Origin: Denitratisoma sp.
Lineage (GTDB): Bacteria; Pseudomonadota; Gammaproteobacteria; Burkholderiales; Rhodocyclaceae
Direction of reading: 5' to 3'
Length of the DNA stretch: 64,000 nt
Assembly (NCBI GenBank): GCA_032027165.1
Contig: JAVSMO010000001.1
Coordinates: 570,865-634,864, forward strand
Shown: in pieces, positions 44,195-54,091 of the stretch
How positions within the stretch are numbered: position 1 is the first letter of the stretch
How the letters are laid out: each line of letters starts with the position of its first letter
Notes under the pieces: generated by a model
The model's database searches: none
What the model was told of the DNA's origin: nothing
The model's input: only the letters and a program-made list of their open reading frames with translations
Translations under genes and position numbers: made by a program

Positions 44195-44896
44195 TCAGGG
44201 CAGGCAATCGCGGATGCCGCGCGCCACCGCCCGCGCCATGCGCGTGCGGCGGCCGTCCTGCGCCAGCAGCTTTTCCTCTTTCCGGTGGACGATGACGCCG
44301 GCCTCGAACAGCACGGCCGGCACCGTGGCGGTCTTCAGGACGACCAGGTTGTCGTAGTAGTGCGCGCCGGCGGTGTAGTCGGCCCAGGGCCGCGCCTCGC
44401 CCTCGATCGGCTCGGCGTGGTGGCGGGTGGGGACGAAGCCGGCGCGTCGCAGGGCGCGGCCGATGCGGGCGGCGCAATGCAGGCTGCGCGCCTCCTGCGG
44501 GTTGCGGCTGGAGATGAAGAGGGAATGGCCGCGGAAGCGGTCGCTGTAGGGCCGCGTCGCGCCGTCGTGCTCCCAGCGGCGGAGGTATTTCGGCTGGACG
44601 GAGTCGTGGTGGATGGACAGCAGCAGCTGCGTGCCGGCCGCCTGCGGCGCGCGGGCGCGCAGGTCGTCGGCGAGTCCGTCGGCGCCGATCAGGCGCACCG
44701 CGACGCCGGCCTTTTCCAGTTCGGCGGCGATGGCCTGCGCGAGCTTCAGATTGAAGTCGAATTCGGCAACGCCGCGCGCGCTCGTGGCGCCGGGCCGGGC
44801 ATGGGAATGGCCGACGTCGAGGGCGATCGCAGGCGGGGCTGCGGCCGCACGCAGCGCCAGCAGGAGGAGGGCCGCCAGCGCCGGCAGGTGCCGCAT
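44195..44896 (-). CDS. N-acetylmuramoyl-L-alanine amidase (Amidase_3)
   Basis: 233 residues with a signal peptide (LPALAALLLLALRAAAA). The zinc ligands expected for Amidase_3 appear as DVGHSHARPG, FNLKLAQ, and LSIHHDS; the late PAVLFEAGVIVH holds the catalytic glutamate. It cleaves peptidoglycan stem peptides in the periplasm. Confidence 0.9.
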   Translation of the reverse strand: MRHLPALAALLLLALRAAAAPPAIALDVGHSHARPGATSARGVAEFDFNLKLAQAIAAELEKAGVAVRLIGADGLADDLRARAPQAAGTQLLLSIHHDSVQPKYLRRWEHDGATRPYSDRFRGHSLFISSRNPQEARSLHCAARIGRALRRAGFVPTRHHAEPIEGEARPWADYTAGAHYYDNLVVLKTATVPAVLFEAGVIVHRKEEKLLAQDGRRTRMARAVARGIRDCLP

Positions 44897-44903
44897 CGAG
44901 GCG

Positions 44904-46166
44904 TCACTCCCCGCCGGCGGTGAGCTGCTGCACCCAGGCGATGGCTTCGGCGAGCAGGGCGCCGAGGCTGCTCAGGTTCAGGTTTCCCCGCCGCCCGAGC
45001 AGGCCGGCGGTGGCGTTCATGTCGTTGTCGTCGTAGCGCTCGATCAGCTCGAGCAGCTGCCCCAGTTCGCCTTCGCGGCGGGAGAGCGCCCGCCGCGCGT
45101 CGGGCGCGACGGCGATGTGGGCGAGGACCTCCGTCATGGGCAGGCCCAGCGCCGCCGGTATCAGCGACATCAGGCCGGTGATGAAGGCAAGGTCCTGCAG
45201 GTCCCGGCGCGTCGGGTGGAGTTTTTCCGCCACGAGTTCCATCAGGCGGCCGCGCAGGGCGGCGAGCAGCATCAGCGGATTGCGGCCGATGGGCGTGCCC
45301 GGGCGCGAGAAGAGCAGCAGCTGCAGCCAGCGCAGCAGCTGGCGCTGGCCGAGCACCGCGATGGCGTTGCGGACCGAGGTGATGCGGGAACTGAGCGCGC
45401 CGCCGACGCCGACCGAGTTGGTGAGCCGCAGCAGGTTCGCCAGCAGCGCCGGTTCGCCCTTGAAGGCGGCTTCGACGGCGGCGAGGTCGGCGTCCTCGCC
45501 GCCGAGCAGGTTGATGATGGCGATGAGGCCCTGCGTCGAGGGGTCGAGCTTGCGGCCCTCGATGACGACCGGCCGGGCGAAGTAGTAGCCCTGAAACAGG
45601 TCGAAGCCGAGCCTGGCGCAGTACTGCCAGTCCTCGGCCGTCTCGACGCGGCCGGCGATCATCCTGACGCGGCTGCCGCGCAGCGCCGTCGACAGTGCCT
45701 TGAAGGTGGCCGGCATTGCCGGATTGGCGTCGATCTTGGCGTAGCTCAGCATGTCGAGCAGCGGCGCCAGCCCCTCGCCGGCCTCGCCCGACCAGTGCAG
45801 GCAGAAGCTGTAGCCCTTGCCGCCGAGTTCGCGGCAGCGACGCAGGAGCGGAGCGCTGAAGTCGTGCACCGACTCGATCTCCAGCACCACCTGCTGCGGC
45901 GGCAGCAGCTCGACGGCATCGTCGAGCAGGAAATCCTCGCCGACGTTGATGAAGGCCTGCTGGGAGGTCAGGGCCGCCGAGAGGCCGAGTTCGGCAAACG
46001 CCGAGCACACCACGTCGGCGGTGGCCCGCGTCGGGGAGTCGATGTCGGCGCGATTCTGCGGGCCCGGGCGGAACAGCAGTTCATAGCCCATCGTGGCCTG
46101 CTGGCGGTCGAGGACCGGCTGCCTGCCGATGAAGACTTCCTGCAGCTGTTCAGTTTCGGTGGTCAT
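44904..46166 (-). CDS. EAL/HDOD signalling protein
   Basis: 420 residues. The N-terminal YuxH-type EAL domain (about 10-200) begins FIGRQPVLDRQQATMGYELLFRPG, and its catalytic residues appear degenerate (for example VVLEIESVHDF). The C-terminal HDOD domain (about 205-400) has LLRLTNSVGVGGALSSRITSVRNAIAVLGQRQLLRWLQL. Such proteins transmit c-di-GMP or stress signals. Start MTTETEQLQEVFIGRQ chosen over the longer frame. Confidence 0.9.
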   Translation of the reverse strand: MTTETEQLQEVFIGRQPVLDRQQATMGYELLFRPGPQNRADIDSPTRATADVVCSAFAELGLSAALTSQQAFINVGEDFLLDDAVELLPPQQVVLEIESVHDFSAPLLRRCRELGGKGYSFCLHWSGEAGEGLAPLLDMLSYAKIDANPAMPATFKALSTALRGSRVRMIAGRVETAEDWQYCARLGFDLFQGYYFARPVVIEGRKLDPSTQGLIAIINLLGGEDADLAAVEAAFKGEPALLANLLRLTNSVGVGGALSSRITSVRNAIAVLGQRQLLRWLQLLLFSRPGTPIGRNPLMLLAALRGRLMELVAEKLHPTRRDLQDLAFITGLMSLIPAALGLPMTEVLAHIAVAPDARRALSRREGELGQLLELIERYDDNDMNATAGLLGRRGNLNLSSLGALLAEAIAWVQQLTAGGE

Positions 46167-46271
46167 CGGTCGCCGGCCCCGGATTCGTGCGCAAAAAAAT
46201 TTCGAACAATGCAACCCCGCTTCCGGCCGCGCGGCGTTTGAGTGGACGCAACCCATTACAAGGAGATCGTC

Positions 46272-47012
46272 ATGCGTTCATTCATTGCAATCTGCGCCGC
46301 ACTGTGGCTCGCCGGCTGCGCGTCGGTGGCGGATGCCGGCCGCCTGGCCGAGGTGGAAGTCGTCAGCACTGCCACGGGCCGGAAACTGGAAACCTGGCGC
46401 CACGACGGGCGCATTTACATCGCCGGCACCCCCGGCGAGCGCTACGCGATACGGCTGGCCAACCGCGGCGGCGGCCGACTTCTCGCAGTGCTCTCTGTGG
46501 ACGGGGTGAACGCGGTCACCGGCGAAACGGCGGCGGCGCGGCAATCGGGCTATGTGCTGGGCCCGTGGCAGTCTGCCGAGATCCGCGGCTGGCGCAAGAG
46601 CCTCGACGACGTGGCTGCATTCTACTTCACGGCGCTGCCGGATGCCTATGCCGCGCGCACCGGGCGGCCGGACAACGTCGGCGTCATCGGCGTGGCGGTG
46701 TTCCGCGAATACGTGGCGCCGCGGCCCGCGCCGGCGCCGTACGACGCGCTGTCGAAGCAGGCGCCGGATGCGGCGGGCAGGGGACGGGCAATGCAGGAGG
46801 AGGCCCGGCTGGGCACCGGCCATGGCGAGCGCCTGAACGATCCGACGCAGTACACGGATTTCCGCCGCGCCAGCGAGGCGCCGGCGGAAGTGCTGACGAT
46901 CTACTACGACTCGCGCGCGAACCTGGTGGCGCGCGGCATCATCCCGCGAGCGCCGCGCTATGCGCACCCGCAGCCGTTCCCGGCTGGGTTCGTGCCTGAC
47001 CCGCAGGGGTGA
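46272..47012 (+). CDS. Hypothetical lipoprotein (246 aa)
   Basis: A lipoprotein signal (AALWLAGCASV) precedes a beta-rich domain (GRIYIAGTPGERYAIRLANRGGGRLLAVLSVDGVNAVTG) and a C-terminal part of unknown function. AAGGAGAT lies before the ATG. The 3' end overlaps the convergent gene at 46939 by 74 bases. Confidence 0.75.
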   Translation: MRSFIAICAALWLAGCASVADAGRLAEVEVVSTATGRKLETWRHDGRIYIAGTPGERYAIRLANRGGGRLLAVLSVDGVNAVTGETAAARQSGYVLGPWQSAEIRGWRKSLDDVAAFYFTALPDAYAARTGRPDNVGVIGVAVFREYVAPRPAPAPYDALSKQAPDAAGRGRAMQEEARLGTGHGERLNDPTQYTDFRRASEAPAEVLTIYYDSRANLVARGIIPRAPRYAHPQPFPAGFVPDPQG

Positions 47013-48549
47013 AGGGAATCAGGGCGAAGACCTCGCAGCCCGGGCATTGCTCGATCGGCTTGCTGACCCACAGGCGCAGCGGTCCGCTGCGCCGCTGCAG
47101 GTAGACCGAGACGCCGGGCTGGATGGTCTGCGCCGGCGCGATGAGGGCGGGACCGTCGCCGGCCGAAGGCAGCTTGGACAGGACGATGACGCGCACCGCC
47201 TTGACCTGCCTGCGGCCATCCTTGTCGATGCTCTCCGTGGAGACCATGGTCGGCATGCCGCCCGGCGCCAGGTTCTGCAGGCCGAGTTCCAGGCTCTGCA
47301 GGTCGCCGGTGACGACGCGCCGCGTCAGGCAGATATGCACCACGCTCTGGTCGCGCGGGCGCAGGCCGACGACCTCGCCGACGCGCACCGGCGCGGCGTT
47401 GCCGGCGATGTACTGCAGGGAAAAGCCGCCCGGGCTTTCGTTGCCGATGGCCCATTCGCTGGTGTCGATCTTCACCGGCAGCTCGTCGGTGCGGCGGCGG
47501 TTGGCCGGGCCGGCGAGGTAGGTCCACAGCGCATCGAAGCCGATGACGAGGTCCACGCGCGGCTTGAACTTCTGCCGGCTGAAGCGGCGCATCGGCGGCG
47601 CGCTCCACAGCCGGTGCAGGTTGCGCATCAGCGCCACGTACTGCGGCTGGCGCGCCGCCAGCGGCAGGCCGAGCCTGGCCGGCTCGATGCCCTTCTCGAT
47701 GCCGCCGATCTGCCCCTGCAGCTTGGTCAGCAGGCGGCTGCAGCGCAGGACGAGGTCGCCCGACTCGACGGGCGTGTTGCCGACGCGCACCAGCGAGCGG
47801 CCGGCGCGGGAATCTCTGGGCTTGATGAGGAAGCAGGCATCGAACGATTCGTTGGCCTTTTCTGCGGCGGCGATTTCCTCGAGCTGGACGAATTTGGCGT
47901 GGCGTTCGACATAGAAGCGCACGCGCTCCAGCTCGCCCGGCGCGAGCTTGGTCGGCTCGGCGAAGTCGAGCAGCAGGGCATTCACGTAAACCTGCTCGGG
48001 GCTGGCGCCGGTGCCTGGCGGCTTGTGGGTGGCAAAGCCGCCGCTGCGGGCGATGCGGTAGAGCCGGTGCAGTTCCGACCAGGCCGACTTGGAGCCGCGC
48101 GCGTAGACGCGATAGGCGAGGTCGAGGCGCTGCGCCTGGAACTCCATGGCGCGCAGGGTGGCCAGGCGCAGGGGCTTGGCCAGGCCGAGGCCGATCCACT
48201 TCTGATTGATCTCGTCGGCGATGCCGGCGTAGCAGGCGGCGAGCGTCTTGAGCAGGGCGTTGGTGGCGAGAAACACCAGTTGCACCTCCTGCTCCAGGGG
48301 CAGCGGGCTGGCGGCCAGCAGCTTTTCCACTTCGCGCACGAGGCGGCGGACGGTATCCAGCGAGGCCTCGAACAGCCTGAGCCGCGTGCTCCGGCTGTTG
48401 GTGCCGCGAAAGCGCTGCAGTTCATTCATCAGCGCCTGCGCGGCGACGCCGGGCCGCTCGAAGGGCAGGGTGGCGAGCCACGCCTGGAAGCGCTCGGGGT
48501 CGAGCGCCTCCGCGTTGCCGCCGGGCGAGAGCATGCCATTCAATTTCAT
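46939..48549 (-). CDS. Conserved hypothetical protein with PilZ-like C-terminal region (536 aa)
   Basis: A long alpha-helical N-terminal half is followed by RRFSRQKFKPRVDLVIG and, about 45 residues on, SEWAIGNESPGGFSLQYIAG. The R-rich patch plus NxSxGG is reminiscent of c-di-GMP-binding PilZ domains. It may be a c-di-GMP effector like other large betaproteobacterial proteins of this layout. The 74-base overlap with the convergent lipoprotein gene is unusual but both frames look coding. Confidence 0.7.
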   Translation of the reverse strand: MKLNGMLSPGGNAEALDPERFQAWLATLPFERPGVAAQALMNELQRFRGTNSRSTRLRLFEASLDTVRRLVREVEKLLAASPLPLEQEVQLVFLATNALLKTLAACYAGIADEINQKWIGLGLAKPLRLATLRAMEFQAQRLDLAYRVYARGSKSAWSELHRLYRIARSGGFATHKPPGTGASPEQVYVNALLLDFAEPTKLAPGELERVRFYVERHAKFVQLEEIAAAEKANESFDACFLIKPRDSRAGRSLVRVGNTPVESGDLVLRCSRLLTKLQGQIGGIEKGIEPARLGLPLAARQPQYVALMRNLHRLWSAPPMRRFSRQKFKPRVDLVIGFDALWTYLAGPANRRRTDELPVKIDTSEWAIGNESPGGFSLQYIAGNAAPVRVGEVVGLRPRDQSVVHICLTRRVVTGDLQSLELGLQNLAPGGMPTMVSTESIDKDGRRQVKAVRVIVLSKLPSAGDGPALIAPAQTIQPGVSVYLQRRSGPLRLWVSKPIEQCPGCEVFALIPFTPAGQARTQPGTAAGAHSAALAG

Positions 48550-48984
48550 GGGCCAAGGATGTCATAAGCCCGGCGGCCGTGCCAGCGCACTAATTCACGC
48601 TCGCATGCCGCTCGTCGCGTCGTGGATACCGTCCGGGCCGCGAGGCCGGACGAGACCGCGGCCCGTTTCCCGCCCATCCGACCTGTATAACGTAAATAAT
48701 TGAAACATAAAGATAAGCACGCAAATCGCAGTGGCAAGTTGCTTTCCGGTCAGACAAGCCGAGCGGTCAGGTGTCGTATTCGCGCCAGCCTTCCGGTGCC
48801 GGCGCAGTCATGCATGGCATTGATTATTAGTAAATATAAATCCTTCTTCGGGCGGGCATGAAACTTGTAATCCATGAACCGAAGCGCTTGCCAACAAGAC
48901 TTCCAGCGGCCGGCGCCCGAATGCAGCGGAGGGCCTCCGGCAGCTACCGGAGGTGAGGACTGGGCTAACAAGAGGAATCAGGAC
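48550..48984 (+). promoter_or_regulatory. Regulatory region of the hyb hydrogenase operon
   Basis: A 435-base gap between diverging genes. It has a GC-rich half near 48630-48680 and an AT-rich tract (48818-48845, ATTGATTATTAGTAAATATAAA) that is a plausible promoter/IHF-type region. TTGATTATTAGTAA is a weak FNR-like half site. A spaced TGGC-TTGC sigma-54 match with proper spacing was not found. Confidence 0.45.
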
Positions 48985-50124
48985 ATGAGCGAAACCTACA
49001 TCGAAGAAACAGCGGAAGCCGCCGGCACGGTGGCCAGCCGGCTCGGCATCAACCGGCGGGAGTTCATGCAGTTCTGCGCAGCCACCGCGACGACGCTGGG
49101 CCTGCCGGCCGGCGCCGAGGCGGCCATCGCCAAGGCCGTCGAGAAGGCCAAGCGGCCTTCGGTGATCTGGCTGCACTTCCAGGAATGCACCGGCTGCTCG
49201 GAATCGCTGCTGCGCGCCGAGCACCCGACGCTGGAGAAACTCATCCTCGACGTCATCTCGCTCGACTATCACGAGACCCTGATGGCGGCCGCCGGCCACC
49301 AGGCCGAGGCGGCGCGCAAGTCCGCCATGAAGGCCAACAAGGGCAAATATGTCCTGGTGGTCGAGGGCGCCATCCCCGTCGCGAAGGACGGCATCTACTG
49401 CAAGATCGGCGGCCACAAGGCCATCGACATGCTGAAGGAGTGCGCGGCCGACGCCGCCGCGGTGATCGCCATCGGATCCTGCGCCTCCTGGGGCGGCATG
49501 CCCTCCACCGAACCGAACCCGACCGGCTCTTCGGGCGTGGCCGACGTGCTCGGCAAGCCGGTGGTGACCATCCCGGGCTGCCCGCCCAACCCCTACAACT
49601 TCCTCGCCACGGTGGTGCATTTCCTCACCTTCGGCAAGCTGCCCGACATCGATCACCTCGGCCGTCCCAAGTTCGCCTACGGCCGCATCATCCACGAGCA
49701 CTGCGAGCGCCGCGCCCACTTCGACGCCGGCCGCTTCGCCCACGAGTTCGGCGACGAAGGCCACCGCAAGGGCTACTGCCTCTACAAGCTCGGCTGCAAG
49801 GGCCCGGAGACCTATGCCAACTGCTCGACCATCGGCTTCGGCGACGTCGGCGAGTCGAACTGGCCGGTGGCCTGCGGCCATCCCTGCATCGGCTGCTCGG
49901 AGAAGGGCGTCGGCTTCACCAAGCCGATCCACATGACCGCGCAGCTGAAGGGCATGAGCCCGCCCGCCTCCTATCCGGGCGTGGTCGAGCAGCAGGGCAA
50001 GTCCAGTTTCGCCGCGGCCGCGGCCCTGGCGGCCATCGCCGGCGCGGCGGCCGGCGGCGCCGCCATGCTGGCGAAGAACCTCGGCAAGCAGGACGAGGCC
50101 CAGGCACAGCGGAAAGGCGAGTGA
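48985..50124 (+). CDS. hybO: [NiFe]-hydrogenase small subunit (HybO-like)
   Basis: 379 residues. A Tat leader (NRREFMQFCAATATTLGL) is followed by the proximal-cluster motif ECTGCSESLLR and GSCASWGG, GCPPNPYN, then the medial/distal cluster region (HEHCERRAHFDAG, CLYKLGCKGPETYANC, GHPCIGCSEKG). A C-terminal membrane anchor (AAAAALAAIAGAAAGGAAML) is present. Group 1 uptake enzyme feeding quinone. The start at 48985 gives the normal leader; the frame open from 48874 is spurious extension. Confidence 0.94.
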   Translation: MSETYIEETAEAAGTVASRLGINRREFMQFCAATATTLGLPAGAEAAIAKAVEKAKRPSVIWLHFQECTGCSESLLRAEHPTLEKLILDVISLDYHETLMAAAGHQAEAARKSAMKANKGKYVLVVEGAIPVAKDGIYCKIGGHKAIDMLKECAADAAAVIAIGSCASWGGMPSTEPNPTGSSGVADVLGKPVVTIPGCPPNPYNFLATVVHFLTFGKLPDIDHLGRPKFAYGRIIHEHCERRAHFDAGRFAHEFGDEGHRKGYCLYKLGCKGPETYANCSTIGFGDVGESNWPVACGHPCIGCSEKGVGFTKPIHMTAQLKGMSPPASYPGVVEQQGKSSFAAAAALAAIAGAAAGGAAMLAKNLGKQDEAQAQRKGE

Positions 50125-50126
50125 CC

Positions 50127-51176
50127 ATGGACAGGCGCACATTCTTCAAGGCGTCGCTCGCCGGCGGCACCGCCCTCGCAGCGGGGGCGGCCAGCTGTCC
50201 GGCGCAGGCGCGCGAAACCCGTCCCATGCCGCCCGAGGCGGTCGGGCTGCTCTTCGATTCCGTCCTCTGCGTCGGCTGCAAGGCCTGCGTGGCCGCCTGC
50301 AAGGAGGCCAACGGCATGCCGATGGAGTTCTCGACGGCGGACCAGTATTGGGACACGCCGCTCGACATCTCCGGCAAGACGCTCAACGTCATCAAGGCCT
50401 ACCGCAACGGCAAGATGGAAGCGAAGGACCGCGAAGAAAACGGCTTCGCCTTCATCAAGAAGTCGTGCATGCACTGCGTCGATCCTTCGTGCGTCTCGGC
50501 CTGCCCGGTCTCGGCCATGCAGAAGGACGCGAAGACCGGGGTGGTGACCTACGACAAGGATGCCTGCATCGGCTGCCGCTACTGCGTCGCCGCCTGCCCT
50601 TTCGGCGTGCCGCGCTTCACCTACGATTCGCCGACGCCGCAGATCAGCAAGTGCCAGCTGTGCATCCACCGCCACAAGGACGGCAAGTACGCCGCCTGTG
50701 CCGAGGTCTGCCCGACCGGCGCCACGCTCTACGGCAAGGTCTCGGTCCTGCGCGAGGAGGCGCAGCGGCGCCTGGCCCTGAAGCCCGGCGAGAAAACCGA
50801 GTTTCCGCGCGGCCACCTGCGCGCGTCCGAGGAGAAGGCCCTGCAGGGCGCCCCCGAAGGCAAGGGCGCGCAGCGCCGGCAGGGCTGGAAGGACGACGGC
50901 GCCCAGCGCTACCCCGGCGTGGCGGGCCAGTACCTGCAGCACATCTACGGCGAGAAGGAATTCGGCGGCACGCAGATGCTCATGCTCTCCGGCGTCTCCT
51001 TCCAGAAGCTGGGCTATCCGGACCTGCCGCCGCGCTCCGATGCGGCGACGTCCGAGACCCTGCAGCACACGCTCTACGGCGGCCTCATCGCGCCGATCGC
51101 CGTGCTGGGGGCACTGACTTTCATCGCCAAGCGCAACGTCAAGCCCGAGGACGGGGAGGGAGGCCAGAATGGCTGA
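50127..51176 (+). CDS. hybA: HybA, periplasmic ferredoxin-like electron transfer subunit
   Basis: 349 residues. A Tat leader (DRRTFFKASLAGG) precedes four [4Fe-4S] motifs (CVGCKACVAACKE, CMHCVDPSCVSACP, CIGCRYCVAACP, CQLCIHRHKDGKYAACAEVCP). A C-terminal transmembrane anchor (APIAVLGALTFIA) is present. It transfers electrons from HybO to HybB. It begins two bases after the hybO stop and overlaps hybB. Confidence 0.94.
   Translation: MDRRTFFKASLAGGTALAAGAASCPAQARETRPMPPEAVGLLFDSVLCVGCKACVAACKEANGMPMEFSTADQYWDTPLDISGKTLNVIKAYRNGKMEAKDREENGFAFIKKSCMHCVDPSCVSACPVSAMQKDAKTGVVTYDKDACIGCRYCVAACPFGVPRFTYDSPTPQISKCQLCIHRHKDGKYAACAEVCPTGATLYGKVSVLREEAQRRLALKPGEKTEFPRGHLRASEEKALQGAPEGKGAQRRQGWKDDGAQRYPGVAGQYLQHIYGEKEFGGTQMLMLSGVSFQKLGYPDLPPRSDAATSETLQHTLYGGLIAPIAVLGALTFIAKRNVKPEDGEGGQNG
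51098..51121 (+). repeat. Dispersed motif copy 13, within hybA membrane anchor
   Basis: CGCCG, nine bases, CACTGACTTT (one mismatch); the flank GATCGCCGTGCTG matches copy 3 in dsrJ. Encodes AVLGALTF. Confidence 0.5.
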
Positions 51177-52332
51177 TCATTCGCACGCACACGCGCCGCG
51201 CCCGCTCGGCGGCAGCCTGCTTACGCCCTTCACGCTGCTGCTCGGCGTGCTGGCGGCGATCGCCGGCGTCATCCTGCTCTACCGCCTGTTCTACGGCCTC
51301 GGCGCGGTGACCAACCTCAACGACGGCTATCCCTGGGGCATCTGGATCGCCTACGACGTGGTGGTCGGCTCGGCCTTCGCCTGCGGCGGCTACGCCATGG
51401 CGCTGCTGGTCTACATCTTCAACAAGGGGCAGTACCACCCGCTGGTGCGGCCGGCCCTGCTGGCCAGCCTGTTCGGCTACACCCTGGCCGGCGCCTCGGT
51501 GATCTTCGACCTCGGCCGCTGGTGGAACTTCTGGCACATCTTCTGGCCCGGCTACGCCCAGGTGAACTCGGTGATGTTCGAAGTGGCGGTGTGCATTTCG
51601 GCCTACATCGTGGTGATGTGGATCGAGTTCTCGCCGGCCTTCCTCGAGAAGTGGGGCATGAAGGACGTCAGGCAGAAGCTGAACAAGGTGCTGTTCTTCT
51701 TCATCGCCCTGGGCGTGCTGCTGCCCTCGATGCACCAGTCCTCGCTGGGCTCGCTGCTGGTGATCTTCGGCGAGCAGATCCATCCGCTCTGGCAGTCCGG
51801 CTGGCTGCTGCCGGTGATCTACCTGATGACGGCCATCCTGCTCGGCTTCGCCGTGGTGATCTTCGAGGCGACGCTGTCCTCGACCGGCTTCAAGCGCCAG
51901 CTGGAGACGCCGGTGCTGACGCCGCTGTCGAAGGTCATGTTCGGGCTGCTCGCCGCCTACGTCGTCGTGCGCGTCGCCGACCTGGTCCTGCGCGGCGCGC
52001 TCGGCACGGCCTTTGCCGCCACCTGGCAGGCCTTCTGGTTCTGGGTCGAGATGGCCTGCTTCGTCGTGCCGCTCGCGCTGCTGGCTTCCGAATCCGCGCG
52101 CCGCAGCGCGGCGAAGCTGTTCATCTCCGCGGTGCTGCTGATGCTGGGCGGCTTCCTGCTGCGCATCAATGGCTTCCTCGTCGGCTACATGACGGGCGAG
52201 GGCTGGCACTACTTCCCGTCGCTCGCCGAGCTCATGGTCACCGTCGGCCTGATCGCCTTCGAGATCCTGGCCTACATCGTCATCGTCAGAAACTACCCCG
52301 TGCTGCCCGCCGCGCAGCCGGTTACGCGCTAA
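51169..52332 (+). CDS. hybB: HybB, NrfD-like quinone-reactive membrane subunit
   Basis: 387 residues with about ten transmembrane helices (for example LLGVLAAIAGVILLYRLFYG; VMFEVAVCISAYIVVMWIEF). NrfD/PsrC family, quinone reduction site of Hyb. The start overlaps the hybA stop by eight bases. Confidence 0.94.
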   Translation: MADHSHAHAPRPLGGSLLTPFTLLLGVLAAIAGVILLYRLFYGLGAVTNLNDGYPWGIWIAYDVVVGSAFACGGYAMALLVYIFNKGQYHPLVRPALLASLFGYTLAGASVIFDLGRWWNFWHIFWPGYAQVNSVMFEVAVCISAYIVVMWIEFSPAFLEKWGMKDVRQKLNKVLFFFIALGVLLPSMHQSSLGSLLVIFGEQIHPLWQSGWLLPVIYLMTAILLGFAVVIFEATLSSTGFKRQLETPVLTPLSKVMFGLLAAYVVVRVADLVLRGALGTAFAATWQAFWFWVEMACFVVPLALLASESARRSAAKLFISAVLLMLGGFLLRINGFLVGYMTGEGWHYFPSLAELMVTVGLIAFEILAYIVIVRNYPVLPAAQPVTR

Positions 52333-52347
52333 TCAAAGGAGTCAAGA

Positions 52348-54048
52348 ATGGGACAACGCATAACGATCGATCCGATCACCCGAATCGAAGGACATCTGCG
52401 CATCGACTGCGAGGTGGATGGCGGCAAGGTCAAGAAGGCCTGGTCCTCCGGCCAGATGTGGCGCGGCGTGGAGCTCATCCTGCTCGGGCGCGACCCGCGC
52501 GACGCCTGGGCCATCACCCAGCGCATCTGCGGCGTGTGCACCACGGTGCACGCCATCACCTCGGTGCGCGCGGTGGAGAACGCCCTGCAACTGGAGGTGC
52601 CGCTCAACGCCCAGTACATCCGCAACTTGATCATCCTGGCGCACGCGGTGCACGACCACATCGTGCATTTCTACCACCTCTCCGCGCTCGACTGGGTGGA
52701 CGTCACCTCGGCGCTGAAGGCCGATCCGGACGCCACCTCGCGCCTGGCCGAGAGCCTCTCGACCTGGCAGGGCAACGGCAAGTTCGAGATGCGCGCCGTC
52801 AAGGAGCGCCTGAAGGGCTTCGTCGACGGCGGCCAGCTCGGCATCTTCACCAACGGCTACTGGGGCCACCCGGCGATGAAGCTGCCGCCGGAGGTGAACC
52901 TGCTCGCCGTGGCGCACTACCTGCAGGCGCTCGACGTGCAGCGCAAGGCCAACAAGATCGTCTCCATCCTCGGCAGCAAGACGCCGCACATCCAGAACGT
53001 CGCCGTCGGCGGCGTCTCCAACGCCCTGTCCACCGACAGCTACTCGACGCTGGGCGTCGAGCGCCTGCTCGCCATCAAGGGCTACATCGACGAGCTGGCG
53101 GACTTCGTCAAGAACGTCTACCTCATCGACGTCGCCGCGGTGGGTGCCTTCTACGCCGACTGGACCAAGTACGGCGCCGGCGTCACCAACTACCTCGCGG
53201 TGCCGGACATCCCGATGGACACCAAGGGCACCCAGTTCGCCCTGCCCGGCGGCTACATCGCCAACAAGGACCTCGGTTCGTTCAAGCCCATCAAGACCTT
53301 CAACGACGAGTTCTGGGTCAAGGGCGTCGAGGAGAGCGCCAAGCATTCCTGGTACGAGGGCTCCAAGCCGCTGCATCCCTACAAGGGCGAGACCAAGCCG
53401 CAGTACACCGACTTCAAGGAAGACGGCAAGTACTCCTGGCTGAAGTCGCCGACCTTCTACGGCAAGCCGGCCCAGGTCGGGCCGCTCGCGCGCGTGCTGT
53501 GCATGCTCGCCGCCGGCCACGAGCCGACCAAGAAGTACGCCACGGCGGCGCTCGACACCGTCTCGGCGCTGGCCAAGACCAAGGTCGGCCTCGACGCCAT
53601 GCACTCCACCATCGGCCGCCATGCCGCCCGCGCGGTGTCCTGCGCGGTGCAGGTGGATATGCTGGCCGACCAGTGGACCGCGCTGCTCAACAACATGGCC
53701 AAGGGCGACCTGACGACCTTCAACAAGCCGGTCTTCCCGAAGGGCGAGATCATGGGCCAGGGCTACCACGAGGCGCCGCGCGGCGCGCTGTCGCACTGGG
53801 TCGTCATCGACAACGGCAAGATCAAGAACTACCAGTGCGTGGTGCCCTCGACCTGGAACGCCTGCCCGCGGAACGACAAGGACGAGCCGGGGCCGTACGA
53901 GGCGTCGATCGCCGACAACCCGATCGCCGATCCCGAGCGTCCGCTCGAGGTGCTGCGCACGGTGCACTCCTTCGACCCGTGCATCGCCTGCGCCATCCAC
54001 GTCACCGACACCGAGAACGGCAGCGCCATCACCGTGAACGCCAAGTGA
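52348..54048 (+). CDS. hybC: HybC, [NiFe]-hydrogenase large subunit
   Basis: 566 residues. Nickel ligands are in RICGVCTTVH (about residue 57-66) and the C-terminal DPCIACAIH, which is followed by a 15-residue tail (VTDTENGSAITVNAK) removed by the HybD protease. Periplasmic H2-oxidising subunit, co-exported with HybO. Confidence 0.96.
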   Translation: MGQRITIDPITRIEGHLRIDCEVDGGKVKKAWSSGQMWRGVELILLGRDPRDAWAITQRICGVCTTVHAITSVRAVENALQLEVPLNAQYIRNLIILAHAVHDHIVHFYHLSALDWVDVTSALKADPDATSRLAESLSTWQGNGKFEMRAVKERLKGFVDGGQLGIFTNGYWGHPAMKLPPEVNLLAVAHYLQALDVQRKANKIVSILGSKTPHIQNVAVGGVSNALSTDSYSTLGVERLLAIKGYIDELADFVKNVYLIDVAAVGAFYADWTKYGAGVTNYLAVPDIPMDTKGTQFALPGGYIANKDLGSFKPIKTFNDEFWVKGVEESAKHSWYEGSKPLHPYKGETKPQYTDFKEDGKYSWLKSPTFYGKPAQVGPLARVLCMLAAGHEPTKKYATAALDTVSALAKTKVGLDAMHSTIGRHAARAVSCAVQVDMLADQWTALLNNMAKGDLTTFNKPVFPKGEIMGQGYHEAPRGALSHWVVIDNGKIKNYQCVVPSTWNACPRNDKDEPGPYEASIADNPIADPERPLEVLRTVHSFDPCIACAIHVTDTENGSAITVNAK

Positions 54049-54091
54049 GTTCAGCCAGGCAGGCCCGCTGCGTCCGCGGACTGCTACACTT

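Noticed and set aside
48720..48760. Sigma-54 promoter (TGGCAAG...TTGC) before hybO
   Set aside because: The GG and GC elements are only six bases apart instead of ten, so the match is not functional by consensus.
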